From positions 4,152,198 to 4,216,197 of the forward strand of contig CM042954.1 in NCBI GenBank assembly GCA_023678885.1: 64,000 nt of DNA. The letters are read 5' to 3'. This stretch comes from Pogostemon cablin. Its lineage: Eukaryota > Streptophyta > Magnoliopsida > Lamiales > Lamiaceae. The notes beneath the pieces are model-generated. The model was not told the DNA's origin and did not search any database. It was given only the letters and a program-made list of their open reading frames with translations. Shown here piece by piece: positions 33,166 through 46,030 of this stretch (its first letter is position 1; the number at the start of each line of letters is the position of its first letter). A program made the position numbers and the translations under genes.

Positions 33166-35200
33166 TTGAGAGCCGAGAAGGATAAAGCAGAGAAGGTCGA
33201 GCGTGATGAATGGAGTATCCCCAAAACAAAGATACCTCCGTCGTATCCTTATAAGCTGGTTAAGAAGGGATTGGAAGAGAAGTTCAAGAAGTTTTCAGAA
33301 ATCACAAATAAGATAAGTCTGAGTATTCCTTTCTCTGAGGCAATATTGGAGATGCCGTACTATGCCCGATTTCTTAAAGAGATATTATTGAAGGAGAGAA
33401 GCTTGAACGGAGTTGAGATGGTGAACTTGTCTGAAAATTGCAGCTCGATTATCCAAAGGAAGCTGCCACAGAAGATGAAGGATCCGGGAAGCTTCACTAT
33501 CTTGTGTGAGATTGGAAAAGGGCCGGCACGACAAGCCTTGTGCGATCTTGGGGCAAGCATCAATTTGATGTCATTGTCTATCTTTCAAAGGCTTGGTTTG
33601 GGGGAGTTAACTCATACGACCGTTGCTCTTCAATTGGCAGACAGGTCGATAACGTTTCCAAAAGGTATCATTGAAGACGTTCTTGTCAAAGTGGAGAAAT
33701 TAGTCTTTACTGTGGATTTTCTTGCACTTGAGATCAAAGATGGCAAAGATAATATCCCTCTTATCTTGGGGAGACCTTTCCTTGCTACTGCTGGGGCCAT
33801 GATTGATGTTCAAAAGGGGGAGCTCAGGTTGCGGATGGACAAAGAAGAGGTCATATTCAACCTTGACAAAGCAATGAAGATGCCTATGGAGTCGCAGTGT
33901 CATAGTATTGATGTGGTGGAGGAGATTGTGAAGGAAGATATGTCTCTGATCCTGTCTAAGGATACTCTTGAGAGATGCTTGATGGAGTCTTTTACTTATC
34001 CCACTAGGAGCTTGATGATCTTTCCAATGAGGTGTGTATTGAATATCTTGAAAACTTACTTGCTTTGGGTGATGACAGGTATGAATTGGAGAAGTCTAAG
34101 GTTGAGGAAGTGAAATGGACTAGGAAGTACTTGCCGTTGGATAGAGAGAGCACTCCGATGGAAGAAAAGAAAGAGGAGCTAAAACCGTTACCGGAACACT
34201 TGAAGTATGCCTTTCTTGGTGACAATGGAAAATATTCTGTAATAGTATCTTCTTCCCTGGATGATGATTAACTTGAGGAGTTGTTAGATGTTCTTAGGAA
34301 GTACAAGTCTGCGATTGGGTGGTCTCTTGATGATTTTAAAGGTATTAATCCTTCATATTGCATGCATCGAATAAGGTTGTTAGATGAGGCCAAGAGTAGT
34401 ATCCAAAATCAGTGGAGGGTGAATCCCGCGATTCAAGAAGTGATTAGGAAGCAAATCCTAGTGTGGTTAGATGCTGAAATTATTTATCCGATTAGTGATA
34501 GTTCCCATGTGAGTCCATTGCATTTTGTAGCTAAGAAGGGGGGCATGACTATTATGAAAGCCGATGATGGAGAGAAAATAGCCACTAGGATTCCAACGGG
34601 ATGGCTTGTGTGTACTGATTACAGGAAACTGAATAAAAATACATGCAAAGACCACTTCCCCATTTCTTTCATGGATCAAATGCTTGATTGTCTCTCAGGT
34701 TATGAGTTTTATTATTTCTTGGATGGGTACTCGGGATATAATCAAATCATGATTGCTCTCGAGGATCAGGAAAAGACTACTTTTACTTGCCCATACGGGA
34801 CCTTTGCTTTTAGAAAGATGTCATTTGGATTGTGTAATGCGCCTGCTACTTTTCAGCGTTGCATGATGGTGATTTTTGATGGGTTGATAGAGAAGATCAT
34901 GGAGGTTTTCATGGATGATTTTTCTGTATTTGATTCCTCCTTTGATATTTGTTTATCTAACCTTGCTACTGTGTTGAAGAGATGTCAAGAAACTAATCTT
35001 GTCTTGAATTGGGAGAAATGTCACTTTATGGTGAGATATGGATTGTTCTTCGGCATCATGTTTCTGTCAAAGGATTGCAGGTGGACAATTTTGAGCTTAT
35101 TGACAAAGATGGAGACATTATCGCGGCGAATGGGCATCGATTGAAGCATTATAAGTCGCCGGATGATGCTTGCGTCGTCTTTGAAGATACCTTGCACTAG
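33166..35200 (+). pseudogene. Athila-like protease and reverse transcriptase, internally deleted
   Basis: The protease (33166-34113) has CDLGASINLMSLSIFQRL as active-site region (Asp present) and LILGRPFLATAGA near its end. RT (34281-35085) starts YKSAIGWSLDDFKGINPS, has VCTDYRKLNKNT, FYYFLDGYSGYNQI and MSFGLCNAPATFQRCMM. The catalytic box reads FMDDFSVF near 34908. A frameshift near 35030 is followed at about 35085 by a jump to the pol C-terminal end (N-G-H-R-L-K-H-Y-K, stop at 35198-35200). The RT end, RNase H and integrase are deleted. A frameshift near 34010-34110 separates protease and linker. Confidence 0.85.
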
Positions 35201-35689
35201 ATTGGTACCGTCGTGACTCTCCGACGTTATACAAGAGCGCCTGTTGGGGCCTTCCCTCCCGTTTATTGCTTTATTTCATTTGTGTGAGTAAGAAATTTTT
35301 ATATTTGAAGTGCTTACATATCGGCAATTACATCTCGTTGCAAACTTAGTTTTGACTATAGTTTCTACTAAGTTTGGGGGGTGTGATGTACATACCTCAA
35401 TAAGCACCGATAGTATAATCTTTTCTTTATAATGTTTGCTAGGGGAGTTATTTTTTATGGTATGTTGAAATTTTAATCGGTTTTGATGTGTCGATTTTTT
35501 TACAATTTGCCTAGTGTTCAGTAGTATTTTATTTCGTGTTTTGTGTCATTTGCAGAGTTACTCATGAATGTTATGTTTAAGGATTGATTCTTGATGAAGT
35601 TATGATCTATTTTGGTACCTAATGTTTGTTTGTTAAGCTTGAAGTGTGTAGGGGATGAAGAAAACTCGATTTTGGAGCATCAGGGAGCC

Positions 35690-35980
35690 AATTCGACCTG
35701 ATGCATGGCAATTCGACCAGAGGCCCAGGTCGAATCGGAATGTGAAATCTTCAAGTGAGCTAATTCGACCACGACAGTTCCAATTCGACCAGTAGCTCAG
35801 GTCGAATTGAGGACCTGAATCTTACAGTGTGTGGATTAGACTTGAAGCATTCCAATTCGACCAAGGGAGCAAGTCAAATCAAGGTCTAATTGAAAGAGAA
35901 AGTTGTCCAGAAGGTCGATTCGACCACGATGAAGTTAATTCGACCTCTTCAACAGGTCGAATCAAGGTCGAATTGGGCCA
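35690..35980 (+). repeat. TTCGACC/GGTCGAA repeat cluster, 3' region
   Basis: Alternating AATTCGACC and GGTCGAAT units with spacers such as CTTACAGTG, closely like the clusters in the LTRs and between gag and protease. Lies between a PPT-like G-tract (35372-35386) and the extra ORF. Confidence 0.8.
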
Positions 35981-36225
35981 GGTAAGTAAGTTTTTAATCC
36001 CGATTTTCAAATCATTCGATCACTTTTGCACACTACCTCCACTCGAATTCATTCCGAATCAAAGAACTTTGCTTTCAATCTTCAATACTATTCATTTTCC
36101 CACCGATTAAACCACGTTCCATCCCTTATTCCTTCGATTCCTCGCGGTTTTGGGCAAATTTAGTCACAATTTAGGGTTTATCTGCGCGAATTTGAAGAAG
36201 TTAATTCAGTTGTTCGATTTTAGCC

Positions 36226-38263
36226 ATGGGAAGAACAAAAGGTATGTTTTCTCAACTCAATTACCCTAGGATTGATGTTCTATGCATTGATTTTGGTTGG
36301 GTAAGTTGATTAGGCTTGTTTTATTTGAGAATTCATGGTGATAATTGAATATTGTGAACAATTTCATATGAATACTTGATTGGTTCGATTTGATTGCTTA
36401 ATTGATGTTAGAACCGTGAGCTTTATGTGAATTGTTGGGTGATTAGAATGTGTGATTGATGAGCATGTTGATTATGGGCTAGAATTGTTGAAGTTGTTGA
36501 ATAGTTCCTTGTGATTGTTCATATTGAATTGCTTGAATTGATGAAGCATGTTTGTTGTTGGTTAAGATTGTTTGATTGTTATGCTTGATTGGTGTTGGAA
36601 TCATGATTGTTAAGCTAGAGGATTGAATATTGGATGTGAATGGAACAAGATTGGCTTGGTTGATTGTGCATTGAAACTTGAAGTCTAGAGTAGAGTTGGA
36701 ATCTAGTCAATTACTTGGTTTGTTTTCCTTATTGGTTGTTATTGAAGTATTATTTTTAGGACAAGGAAAAGAAAAGGGCAAGGAGATAGAAGTTCGATCT
36801 AAGAAGAGGCAAGATAAGCCTACTCACGAGGATAATGTGATGAATAGGTTGAGGCTTAAGGAGAGGTTGCTTGCGAACTTCAAGATTCAAATGAATGAGT
36901 AGGACGAGATTAAAGAGAAGTAGGCTGAAGTTTCAGAAAAAATAGCTAGAACAACGTACCAGGATGACGATGCTATGCTCACAATGAGGATCCGGGATGA
37001 TATGTTATGGATGTTTGATCAAGTAGGGATCCGCCATTTTATGGAGCTGAAGAAGCCGATATACTTCCATGTGACGGCTGAGGTTCTTTGTTCGATCCAA
37101 TTGAGAAGGATCTGATGGGATTTCCTTATGAGTGCACCTTCTAGCTTGGAGGGGTGATGAGGACATGGTCTGCGGAGGAGTTCAATGTGCTGTTTCAGAC
37201 TCCTACAGAGATTGCTCGGATGGAGAACGGTTTCTTCAATGCCAACAGGTTTTAGCGAGAGATTTCTGGGGAGGATGTCGACTATAAGATACAGGACGCT
37301 CGTGCCTCAATGATCAAGAATCTCGTGCTTCGATATATGGATAGAGTGTTGAGCAACACGCTATTTTCCCACTCTGAGGGAAGCTGTGTGTCTAGAGGAG
37401 AGCTCTATGCTCTATGGTGCATGTTGAATAGGGTGAAGTTCAATGTGGGTTCGTATTTTATCTATCAGCTGAATCGATTTAGAGTCTACGGGTTTCAGAA
37501 GGTGAATATCGGAGGATTGCTCATGTTCGTGGCTGAGTATTATCGAATGGACTTCGCCGGCATCACACCTGTTCTTGGAGAGCCTGATTTGGATATGTTC
37601 TCTTGCGTGAAGGGAGGATTTGCGCATTTCCAAAATGGGGATTGGTTCTTTACGAGGGGACATAAGCCCTTCGATTTCATGTTCCCCTTCGATGTGAGTG
37701 ACAGGACTACCATTCGTGAGGAGAGGAACAAGTTTATGAGCTCATTGGGACACACTGCCTTGTCCGTTACTGTTTGGACGAGAGGAGATTGGAGGGTAGT
37801 GGTCCGGATGTGTGCAACCAGTATGGTTGAGGAGCTGCAACGGATTGTTGATCAAGGAGAGTTCCTGCCACAGCTGCCACATGGAGACGAGGAGGAGCAT
37901 CAGGAGATGGATATCCCAGAGCAACATGAGAGGGTTCCTCGTCCCATTCCGATGGTGCCTCAGCAGTAGCAGTGTGCAGGTCCAGATGAGTATACACGAG
38001 AGCAGTTCCGTCTGTTGAATGAGAATTTGGCCACGATCAGTGCGATTCAGCAGGAGACAAATAGGCAGCTTGCGCTCGCTAATGCTAACTACGCCATACT
38101 TAATTATCATTACAGGGCCATGGATGAGCGGGTTGGTAGACTGAGTGATCGTGTTGACTTGTTGGATAGACACATCAGTGATCTGCATCGGATTGTGGAG
38201 CGGAGGTTTGATGAGATGAGTGAGGATGATGATGATGAGGATGATGATGCTCCAGTGGAGTAG
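36226..38263 (+). pseudogene. Extra ORF downstream of pol, Athila ORF-1-like
   Basis: A possible first exon MGRTKG (ATG at 36226) is followed by a GT donor, and coding resumes near 36760 with a basic KEKGKEIEVRSKKRQDK stretch. The best block (37310-37969) reads MIKNLVLRYMDRVLSNTLFS, then RGELYALWCMLNRVKFNVGS and VNIGGLLMFVAEYYRMDFAG. This resembles the Athila ORF-1 / plant transposon protein family by pattern. After a TAG at 37968 the frame continues (38015-38263) as a coiled coil with an acidic DDDDEDDD end. Stops near 36901, 36921 and 37255 show decay. Its role is not known. Confidence 0.6.
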
Positions 38264-38620
38264 AGCTGCAGGTTTTTATGTTCTCTGATTCATCTCATCT
38301 CCATTCTTCTTTTTCTCTTTACAGTTTGGGGTGTGTTCTTGTGTGAGTGGCATGTATTAAATTGATATATTTGATCTTGGATGTGGATGGTGAGGATAGA
38401 TTGATGCATGAGATGGGATTGTAGAGATACTTGTATGATCGATTTGTTATGGTTTCATGGATTTTGTGCATTCATATGTTCATGTGTTAATTTTCATTGA
38501 TGAGAAGCATGTATAATTTGATAAGTATGTAGAATTCTTGTGAAATTGAGCTTTGATTATATGCTATGAGGAGTACTTAGGATTCTATTTACCTATGTGA
38601 GGATTTGAGCCTTTCAATCA

Positions 38621-41212
38621 TGCTTGGTCATGATAGTTTATTCTTGAGAGAATCATTCATATGAACATATTTTAGAACTTGGCTTGGAGTCTTGTGTGAG
38701 ACTTACAATTGGTGAATTACTAGGACATGATCTTAAGTCATTCTTGATTACTTGAGTTACTTAGCCAAAAATTTACCTTCCTATTGGTTATGTATACCTT
38801 TGGTAGCTCCGTTTGAGCCTTAAAAAGATTTTCTTTGGCAAGCCGAATAAAAGAGCCTTATTTTACCTTTACTTGAGCTTTGTTAAAATACACTATTCAT
38901 TAGTAGATAGTTGAGGTGAATAAGTGTTGCAAGAAGAAGAAGGAAGATAGAATGAGGTTGAGTAAAGTAAGACAAGTGTATGGTTAAAACCTTGTTTAGG
39001 GATAGTGCCTGAAACTCGTACCTCGATTGCTGTTTAAAAAGGGTAGTGACTACAACCGGTACCCGATTTACCAAAGAAGAATGATGTTGATGTAAGGAAT
39101 AGAAGGAAATTCAAAAAAATTGCAAGTGCAAGAGAAGAAATTGGAGGAGAATATGTAGCTGAATGAAGAAAGCAATAACTCCAAGGTAACTCTCTACTAG
39201 TGTTTGAGTCACTTTATCTAAATTTTTCTACCCTTTCCAAAGAACCAACATTACAACCCAAAAACAAGTCCTTTGTGATCCTAGTAATGAGTTGATTGGG
39301 AGTTGATTTTTAGACCCTTGTCAAGCTTATGGTTACGAATGAATATGGACTAAGTATGAGCGTATGTATTAACATGTTAAGTGCAACTAGCACTTGAGTG
39401 AGAGAGTAAACACTTATCTTGTGAGCTAGATGACTTAGTACTCCGAATGGTAATATGATTGAGTAATATTTTACATGAATGATATATATGATGCAGGAAA
39501 TACTTGTCTTTAATTAATGAAATTGCATGTGTAATATGTGTTGTACTTGGTGATCCTCGTGAATTATACACGACTCCTAATTTTGATTGCGTTACCTCGG
39601 GACGAGCAACATGTAAGATTGGGGGTTTGATGAGAGTGTTAATTCACGAATCTTGCGCTTGGATTTGTACTATTATGAAGTGTTTGAAGGATGAAATCGA
39701 GTGTAAACTGATATATATTGTATGAAGTCACGAATCAAGTGTTGTTAGAGCCATTTGAGTGGTTTTTCGAAGGAAATCGAAGAGAAAGTGTTGATAACTG
39801 AAGCGAGGAAGTCGAAGCCATCCGTTGGGCGAAGCAGGAGTGCAATTCGACCAGCCCTTCAGGTCGAATTGGCAGCACACATGAGCAGAAGGTGGATTCG
39901 ACCACGACAGTGGCAATTCGACCTGGGCATCAGGTCGAATCGAGGTCGAATTGGTTGGCGGAGATGCCGATTCAACCTCGTCACTTCAATTTGACCCGGG
40001 CAGTTGGTCAAATCGAGCACCTGGGACTTACAGTAGGCTGATTCGACTTGTGATTCAACTTGTGGTGGTCAATTCGACCTGTAGCTGAAGTCGAATCGAG
40101 CTTCGGGAACTTACCATATCCGTATTTTTACACCCTCAATGCGTGTAATCACTTAAAAAGCTCATTCCAAGCCTGGAGGCACGATTACAAGTATACAAGA
40201 AGGCTTATGCAGTAGTATTGAAAGTCATTCATTCAATCAAGACTTGGAGACGTAGAGTTGAGAGGAGAGTCGATCATCAATCATCCGAAGGGCTGCAAGA
40301 GAAGTTCAGCTGGAGATTCAAGTAAGATCGGTCCAACTAACCATGATTGTTCTTAGATCAATCATGGGCTAGAGCCGCTTCGGTAGTTCTAAGGTTATGA
40401 AGGTTTCATGAGTTAATTTGTCTTTCGTGTGTAAACTCCGTACAACACTACTTGTGGTTTATTTTATATAAGATTGCGCATTTTTAATCCATACTCACGG
40501 TCATTTTGTGCATCAATAATTATTGTGTAGAGTCTGAATACATAACTTGGTTATTGGTTGAGTGCATTTACTGCTGGGCAGGGTTTTATGTTATAATTCT
40601 AAGTAAAGGGATTCCGAAGTCTTATTAGAACTATATTATATGAATACTTGTTAATTTAATCATATTCAGGTTAATAAGTAGGATAAAGAGTATAATTTCA
40701 TAGTACCTATAAAGGGAGATCATATTGGGTTAGAGTACTAAGTGCACGGGAAATAATTGATACTGATAGTACCTAGAAAGGGGGGTGAATTATATCTCTT
40801 GCTCCGAAGATATTCATACGTCTCATACGCATATTTACTTTTGTCTATAGAGTGAATTTGCATGGTTTAGTGATGCATCCATAAACCACAGCGCAGAGTC
40901 GAACACCGTCACATGGAAGATTAATTAATAAGTGGAACTGGATGACCTAAAGGACTACCTACTATCTTACTTGATCACAACTCACTTATCTCTTCTTCTT
41001 GTTATATTTACTTGCTATTTCAATTAATAGTTGTTACTAAATCTCAATATTACAACCATTATATTTTCCAAACTAGTCTTAGTTTACTAGAATATAATTA
41101 AACTGATATTTATCCATCCATTGGGTTCGATATATAACTTAGTCACTTTCGTAACTACGATTGATATTCGTCATACTTGGGGATTAATTGTGTATTGAGA
41201 AAACGCCTATCA
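38621..41212 (+). repeat. 3' LTR of the Athila-like element
   Basis: Matches 28332-30939, ending GCCTATCA at 41212. Contains the TTCGACC cluster at 39840-40110. The expected polypurine tract is not directly before it. The nearest G-tracts are at about 38325 (CAGTTTGGGGTGTG) and 35372-35386 (AAGTTTGGGGGGTG). Confidence 0.75.
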
Positions 41213-41336
41213 ATATACCACTGTGGAATCTCAATAAAGATATGGTATTACTTGTCAGATTAATTAAATGATTATTGAGTTATTGAAGCTAGTTGGAATA
41301 CAAGGACAAACCCTAATAATAGCTGTTGTTGGGTTT

Positions 41337-41578
41337 TTTGGCGATGATAAGTTGAACTAGATATTTTGGAGGAATTTAGAATCTCTCTATTGATATTTAA
41401 GTTCACTCTCATACATCAAATGAGTAATACATGATCCTATTTATAGGATACATTCTTGATGATTAAAGAGACACTTGGACTAGAAATAAATGAGAATACA
41501 TGAACCATAGTAAATGAGTAATTTGGACCACCCATGAAAATTGAACATCACTTTGGATACAACTTATTCATTTCATCA
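41337..41578 (-). repeat. 3' LTR of the copia element
   Basis: 242 bp, ends in CATTTCATCA and abuts the polypurine tract complement CCCCTTCTTAA. Slightly shorter than its partner through small changes. Confidence 0.93.
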
Positions 41579-41639
41579 CCCCTTCTTAATTTGTAATCCG
41601 AAAGTGATCTCGAAAGTTTACAATTGACTCGAAACTTAC

Positions 41640-44600
41640 TGCTTTGGTAAAGCTGTCTGCAAGCTGCTCTTAGTTCCAACAAACACCAATTGAATTTCTT
41701 GTTTGCCAACAAGCTCTCTAATATAGTGATGACGAATTTCAATATGCTTTGACCTTGCATGAAAAACTGGATTCTTCGACATTGCAATGGACGACATGTT
41801 ATCACAGTAAATTGTAGTTTCATTATTTGGCTTCTTGAGAACATCAACATGTATCTTTCTCAACCATACGGCTTCACATGCAGCTTCATTAGCTGAAATG
41901 TACTCCGCTTCGGCAGACGAAAGGGAGACAGTTTGCTGCTTCTTTGAGGAACAAGAGATTATGTTTATTTCCAAAGAAAATACATATCCAGATTTGCTTC
42001 TACGATCATCAATTGATCCAGCCCAATCGTTATCGGTGTAACCGACAAGCTCACTTCTTTCCTCCTTGATATACTTGATCCCGAACTTCCTTGTTCCTTG
42101 CAAGTAGCGCAACATTCTTTTTGCAGCTGAAAAATGTGACTTGCTTGGATTGTGCATGAACCTCAAAACCATACTCATGACATAAACTATATCAGTCCTT
42201 GTATTGATTAAATAAATCAATGAACCAACCAAGCTTCTGTAAATATTAGTATCAATTTTCTCTTCATCATCGTTCATGCTCAATTTTTCATTTGCTACAA
42301 GTGGAGTGGAAATTGATTTGCAATTATCCATATGAAACTTCTTCAACAATTCTCCAACATATTTCTCTTGAGAAATAAAGATTTCTCCTTTCGATTGACG
42401 AACTTGTATTCCAAGAAAGATTTTCATGAATCCCAAGTCAGTCATTTCAAATTCTTTCATCATGTATTGTTTGAATTATTTCACCATAGCAGCATTAGTT
42501 CCCATGTAGATTAAGTCATCAACATAAAGACATACAATGAGAAAATCATGCTCACCTTTCTTTATGTATAATGACGTCTCACTTGGACTTTGATGAAAGC
42601 TAATTTTTTTGAAATAGCCCTCGATTTTATTGTTCCATGCATGAGGTGCTTGCTTAAGCTCATACAATGCTTTCTTGAGACGATAGACCTTGTCTTCTTC
42701 TACTTCAACAATAAATCCATCAGGTTGTTGGATATACACTTCTTCTTCCAAATCACCATTAAGAAATGCTGATTTCACATCTAATTGATACACGGGCAAC
42801 TCGAATTGTGCAGCAAGAGCAAGAACAATTCGAATGGTTTCCATCCGAACAACCGGTGGAAATGTCTTGTTGAAATCCACTCTGGACTGTTGCGAGTACC
42901 CCTTTGCAACTAGCTGAGCTTTGTGCTTCTGAATCGTTCCATCTTTATTCAATCTTGAAGACCCATTTCACTCCAATTTTATTTTTTCCTCTCGGAATAT
43001 CAAAAAGCTGCCAAGTATTGTTCTTCTCAATACTTGCAATTTCTTCTTCCATTGCCTTTTGCCAAATATCTTCTTTGAATGCTTCTTCAAAAGTTTCAGG
43101 TTCTCTTGCATAAAGTGCCACATTTGTCATAGCATAAATGTCAACCAAGCTTCTTAATTTTCTTACAGGACTTTGAGATGTATCACCAATAATTTCCACC
43201 AAATTTGGATCATGAGTAGAAGTTTTTCCTGAATTTGGAGACAGCAATGGCACAACCTTAGAATTCACATGATGCTCAGCTTCTTCAAAATTCCAAGCTT
43301 GCTGCTCATCAAAAATCACATCACGTAAAATAACGAAGCTACTATTTTTTGGATTTAGCAAACGATAACCTTTCGACTCGTCGCTATAACCAACAAAAAT
43401 GAGCTTCTCACTTTTGTCATCAAATCTTTCTCTCTTTTGGGATGGAATATGAGAATAAGCAATAGAACCAAAAACTTTCATATGATGAAACTGTGGTTTC
43501 CTTTGATGTCATGCCTTATATGGAGTTCTATCCAAGATTGCTTTCGTTGGACATCGATTCAAGATGTACACTGCTGTCAAAACAGCTTCAGTCTAATAAT
43601 TTTTTGGAAGTCCTTTTCCAGCCATCATACTCCGAGCCATCTCCACAATAGTTAGATTCTTGCATTCGGCTACTCCATTTTGTTGTGGAGTGTAGCGAAC
43701 AGTGAGCTGCCTTTGAACTCCATTTTCTTTGCAATAATCCATGAAGGATTTTCCAAAGAATTCTTCTCCACAATCAGTGCGAAGAGTTTTGATACTCTTG
43801 CCACTTTGATTCTCCACCGTCTTCTTAAATTCAAGAAACTTGTAGAAAGCATCAGACTTGTGCTTCAAAATATACACCCACATCTTCCTTGTATAATCAT
43901 CGACAAATAGAAGAAAATATATATTGTCGTTCAAAGAGGGAGTTTGAGTAGGCCCACAAATATCAACATGCACAAGTTCGAGTGGAGCCTTTGCACAATA
44001 CGAGGTTTTTAGAAATGGTAAGAGATGCATTTTTCCAAAAATACATCCTTCACAAGGGCTATCCTGTTCATCAATATGTGGAAGACCAAAAACCATATTT
44101 TTCTTAAGCAAAATCAAACCTTTGTAGTTTAGATGTCCATACCTCAAGTGCCAAATTTCTTGTTCATTTTGAGTTGCACTTTGGAGAGCACATTCCTTCG
44201 TTGATGGCAAACGAAGAGGAAAAATCTTTTTTTGAGTCATCTTGATCTTTGCCATGATGAAGTTCTTTTCTTTATTAATAATTATGAAATGACCATCATT
44301 AAACTCCACTTTGTAATCTTTCTGAAGCAACTGCCCAACACTTAACAAATTTTGAGCAAGATTTGGAACATAGAAAACATCTTTGATAACACTGATTTTG
44401 CCTTCCTTTGTCTTCACTGCAATTTCACCTTTTCTGGTAATTTTATGTCCTTTGCCATCGCCGAGTCTTACTTCGGATGAATAAGAATCGTCAAGATCAA
44501 CAAACATCTTCCTATCTCCTGTCATGTGATTACTGCAACCACTGTCCACAAACCAAATATTTTCAGTTTCTTGTTGCAAACTCAAGCAAGAATAGAATAC

Positions 44601-45652
44601 CTGCTCCGCTTCTTCTTTTTCAGTGAAGTTTGCCTCCTTCTTTTCGCCATCTTCTTTGTACCAACAATCTCTATGAGAGTGTGTAGCATTTCTGCACCTT
44701 TTACTCTTGAATCGACAATCACTTGTGTCGTGATTGTTCTTTCTACAGATTCGACAAAACTGATCATCAGAATTTTGGGGAGAATTTCTTGGAGCATTAT
44801 TACCTTGTCCTCCTCGACCACGAAAATTCTGATGTCTTCCTCGACCTCTTCCTTGTGAAGAATTTTGCAGCGGTTTGTTCTTGTTGTCTTGTTGTCCATC
44901 TTTCTTACGATCTTGATTTGAAATTTGAATCTTTCCTTGAAAGGCTTTCTCAAGATTTTGATTTGAGAATCTGTTTAATCTCTTCTCGTGCACTTCAAGA
45001 GAACCCATCAACTCCTCTAAGGATAATTTTGATAAATCCTTAGACTCTTCAATGGCAGCAATCACATGTTCGAACTTTATCGGCAAGCAACGAAGTGTCT
45101 TCTCAATAATTTTTTTGTCTTCTAGAGTGTCTCCAAAGCCTTTAATTTGATTTGCAATGGAGGAAACTCTAGAAAGAAAATCTTGCATGCTTTCGTTTTC
45201 TTTCATCATCAAATTATCGAAGTCCCGCCATGAATTTTGCAGCTTGATCGTAATCACCTTCTCATGTCCTCCAAACTGATTATTCAGAATCTCCCAAGCA
45301 CCTTTGGAAGTTTTGGCAGTAGTAATACGCGGAAGAATGGATCGACTTACCCCTTGGTGCATAAAGGACAAGGCTCGTGCATCTTTGGTCTTGTTCTCTT
45401 TATGCTCCTTCTTTAGTGCATTTGTTAATGCAGCCACTTCTTCTGCAGATAGAACTTTGAATCCATCTTCAGCAATATCCCATAAATCATGAGATATAAT
45501 AGAGTTTTCATTAGAACACTCCATTGCTCGTAGCATTGACCAACAAAGATAGGAACCCCTTGTTGAGAATAAATAAATGCTAGATCATTATTGCTAGAAG
45601 AAGCCATTTGTTGAAGAGGATTTTCGAAGCCAAGGGGTGGCTCTGATACCAC
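41640..45652 (-). pseudogene. Copia gag-pol polyprotein, nearly complete but broken
   Basis: Gag starts near 45606 (MASSSNNDLAFIYSQQG). A frameshift near 45500 leads to a 647-codon open block (45536-43593). This block holds the zinc knuckle CRICRKNNHDTSDC, protease WFVDSGCSNHMTG, pre-integrase HLRYGHLNYKGL and integrase core with HVDICGP and YTPQQNGVAECKN. In-frame TAG and TGA near 43593 and 43510 replace two expected Trp codons. RT follows with RMETIRIVLALAAQF and the catalytic CLYVDDLIYMG near 42515, after a frameshift near 42950 and before a stop near 42480. RNase H ends with HYIRELVGKQEIQLVFV. Few lesions; length is normal for the family. Confidence 0.92.
45639..45651 (-). other. Primer-binding site for initiator tRNA-Met
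   Basis: The + strand reads GGCTCTGATACCA, so the minus strand is TGGTATCAGAGCC, the standard copia primer site. Confidence 0.95.
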
Positions 45653-45657
45653 AAATA

Positions 45658-45909
45658 TGTTGGGTTTTTTGGTGATGATAAGTTGAACTAGATATTTTGG
45701 AGGAATTTAGAATCTCTCTATTGATATTCAAGTTCACTCTCATACATCAAATGAGTAATATATGATCCTATTTATAGGATACATTCTTGATGATTAAAGA
45801 GACACTTGGAATAGAAATAAATGAGAATACATGAACCATAATAAATGAGTAACTTGGACCACCCATGAAGATTGAATATCACTTTGAATACAACTTATCC
45901 ATTTCATCA
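45658..45909 (-). repeat. 5' LTR of the copia element
   Basis: 252 bp; the inner end is six bases from the initiator tRNA-Met primer site at 45639-45651. Contains a TATAAATAGGATC-type promoter on the minus strand (complement near 45768-45780). Confidence 0.92.
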
Positions 45910-46030
45910 GCTGTCAATTGTCTCAAATACATGGTAGCAGAAGCTGCACATGTCAAAATACATCCCTGACTATCTTGATTTTTTTAATTTAAACTCATTG
46001 TATGTTCTATTAAGTGTCATGAGTGCGTGT

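Larger units (their letters stand above)
28332..41212 (+). mobile_element. Athila-like Ty3/gypsy retrotransposon in CCS intron 2
   Basis: Long LTRs (about 2.6 kb) flank gag, protease, a truncated RT, a repeat-rich 3' region and an extra ORF. The primer site is for tRNA-Asp (30946-30963). Internal sequence resembles the Athila group: gag with DLHPTLISTIEKNSF, and after pol a block like GACGTTATACAAGAGCGCC. RNase H and integrase are deleted. Multiple stops are present. Bases beside the LTRs (AAACA left, ATATA right) do not form a clear TSD. It is in the same orientation as CCS. Confidence 0.85.
41337..45909 (-). mobile_element. Ty1/copia retrotransposon in CCS intron 2, perfect TSD
   Basis: Short LTRs at 41337-41578 and 45658-45909 (about 250 bp) begin TGTTGGGTTTTTTGG and end CATTTCATCA. 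GCTGT is duplicated at 41332-41336 and 45910-45914. The minus-strand order is primer site (initiator tRNA-Met), gag, protease, integrase, RT, RNase H and polypurine tract (AAGAAGGGG next to the left LTR). This order defines Ty1/copia. The two LTRs are very similar, so the insertion is fairly recent. It is antisense to CCS. Confidence 0.95.

Noticed and set aside
37742..38188. 148-codon ORF on the minus strand opposite the extra Athila-like ORF
   Set aside because: Shadow of the coding sequence on the other strand; no domain pattern.
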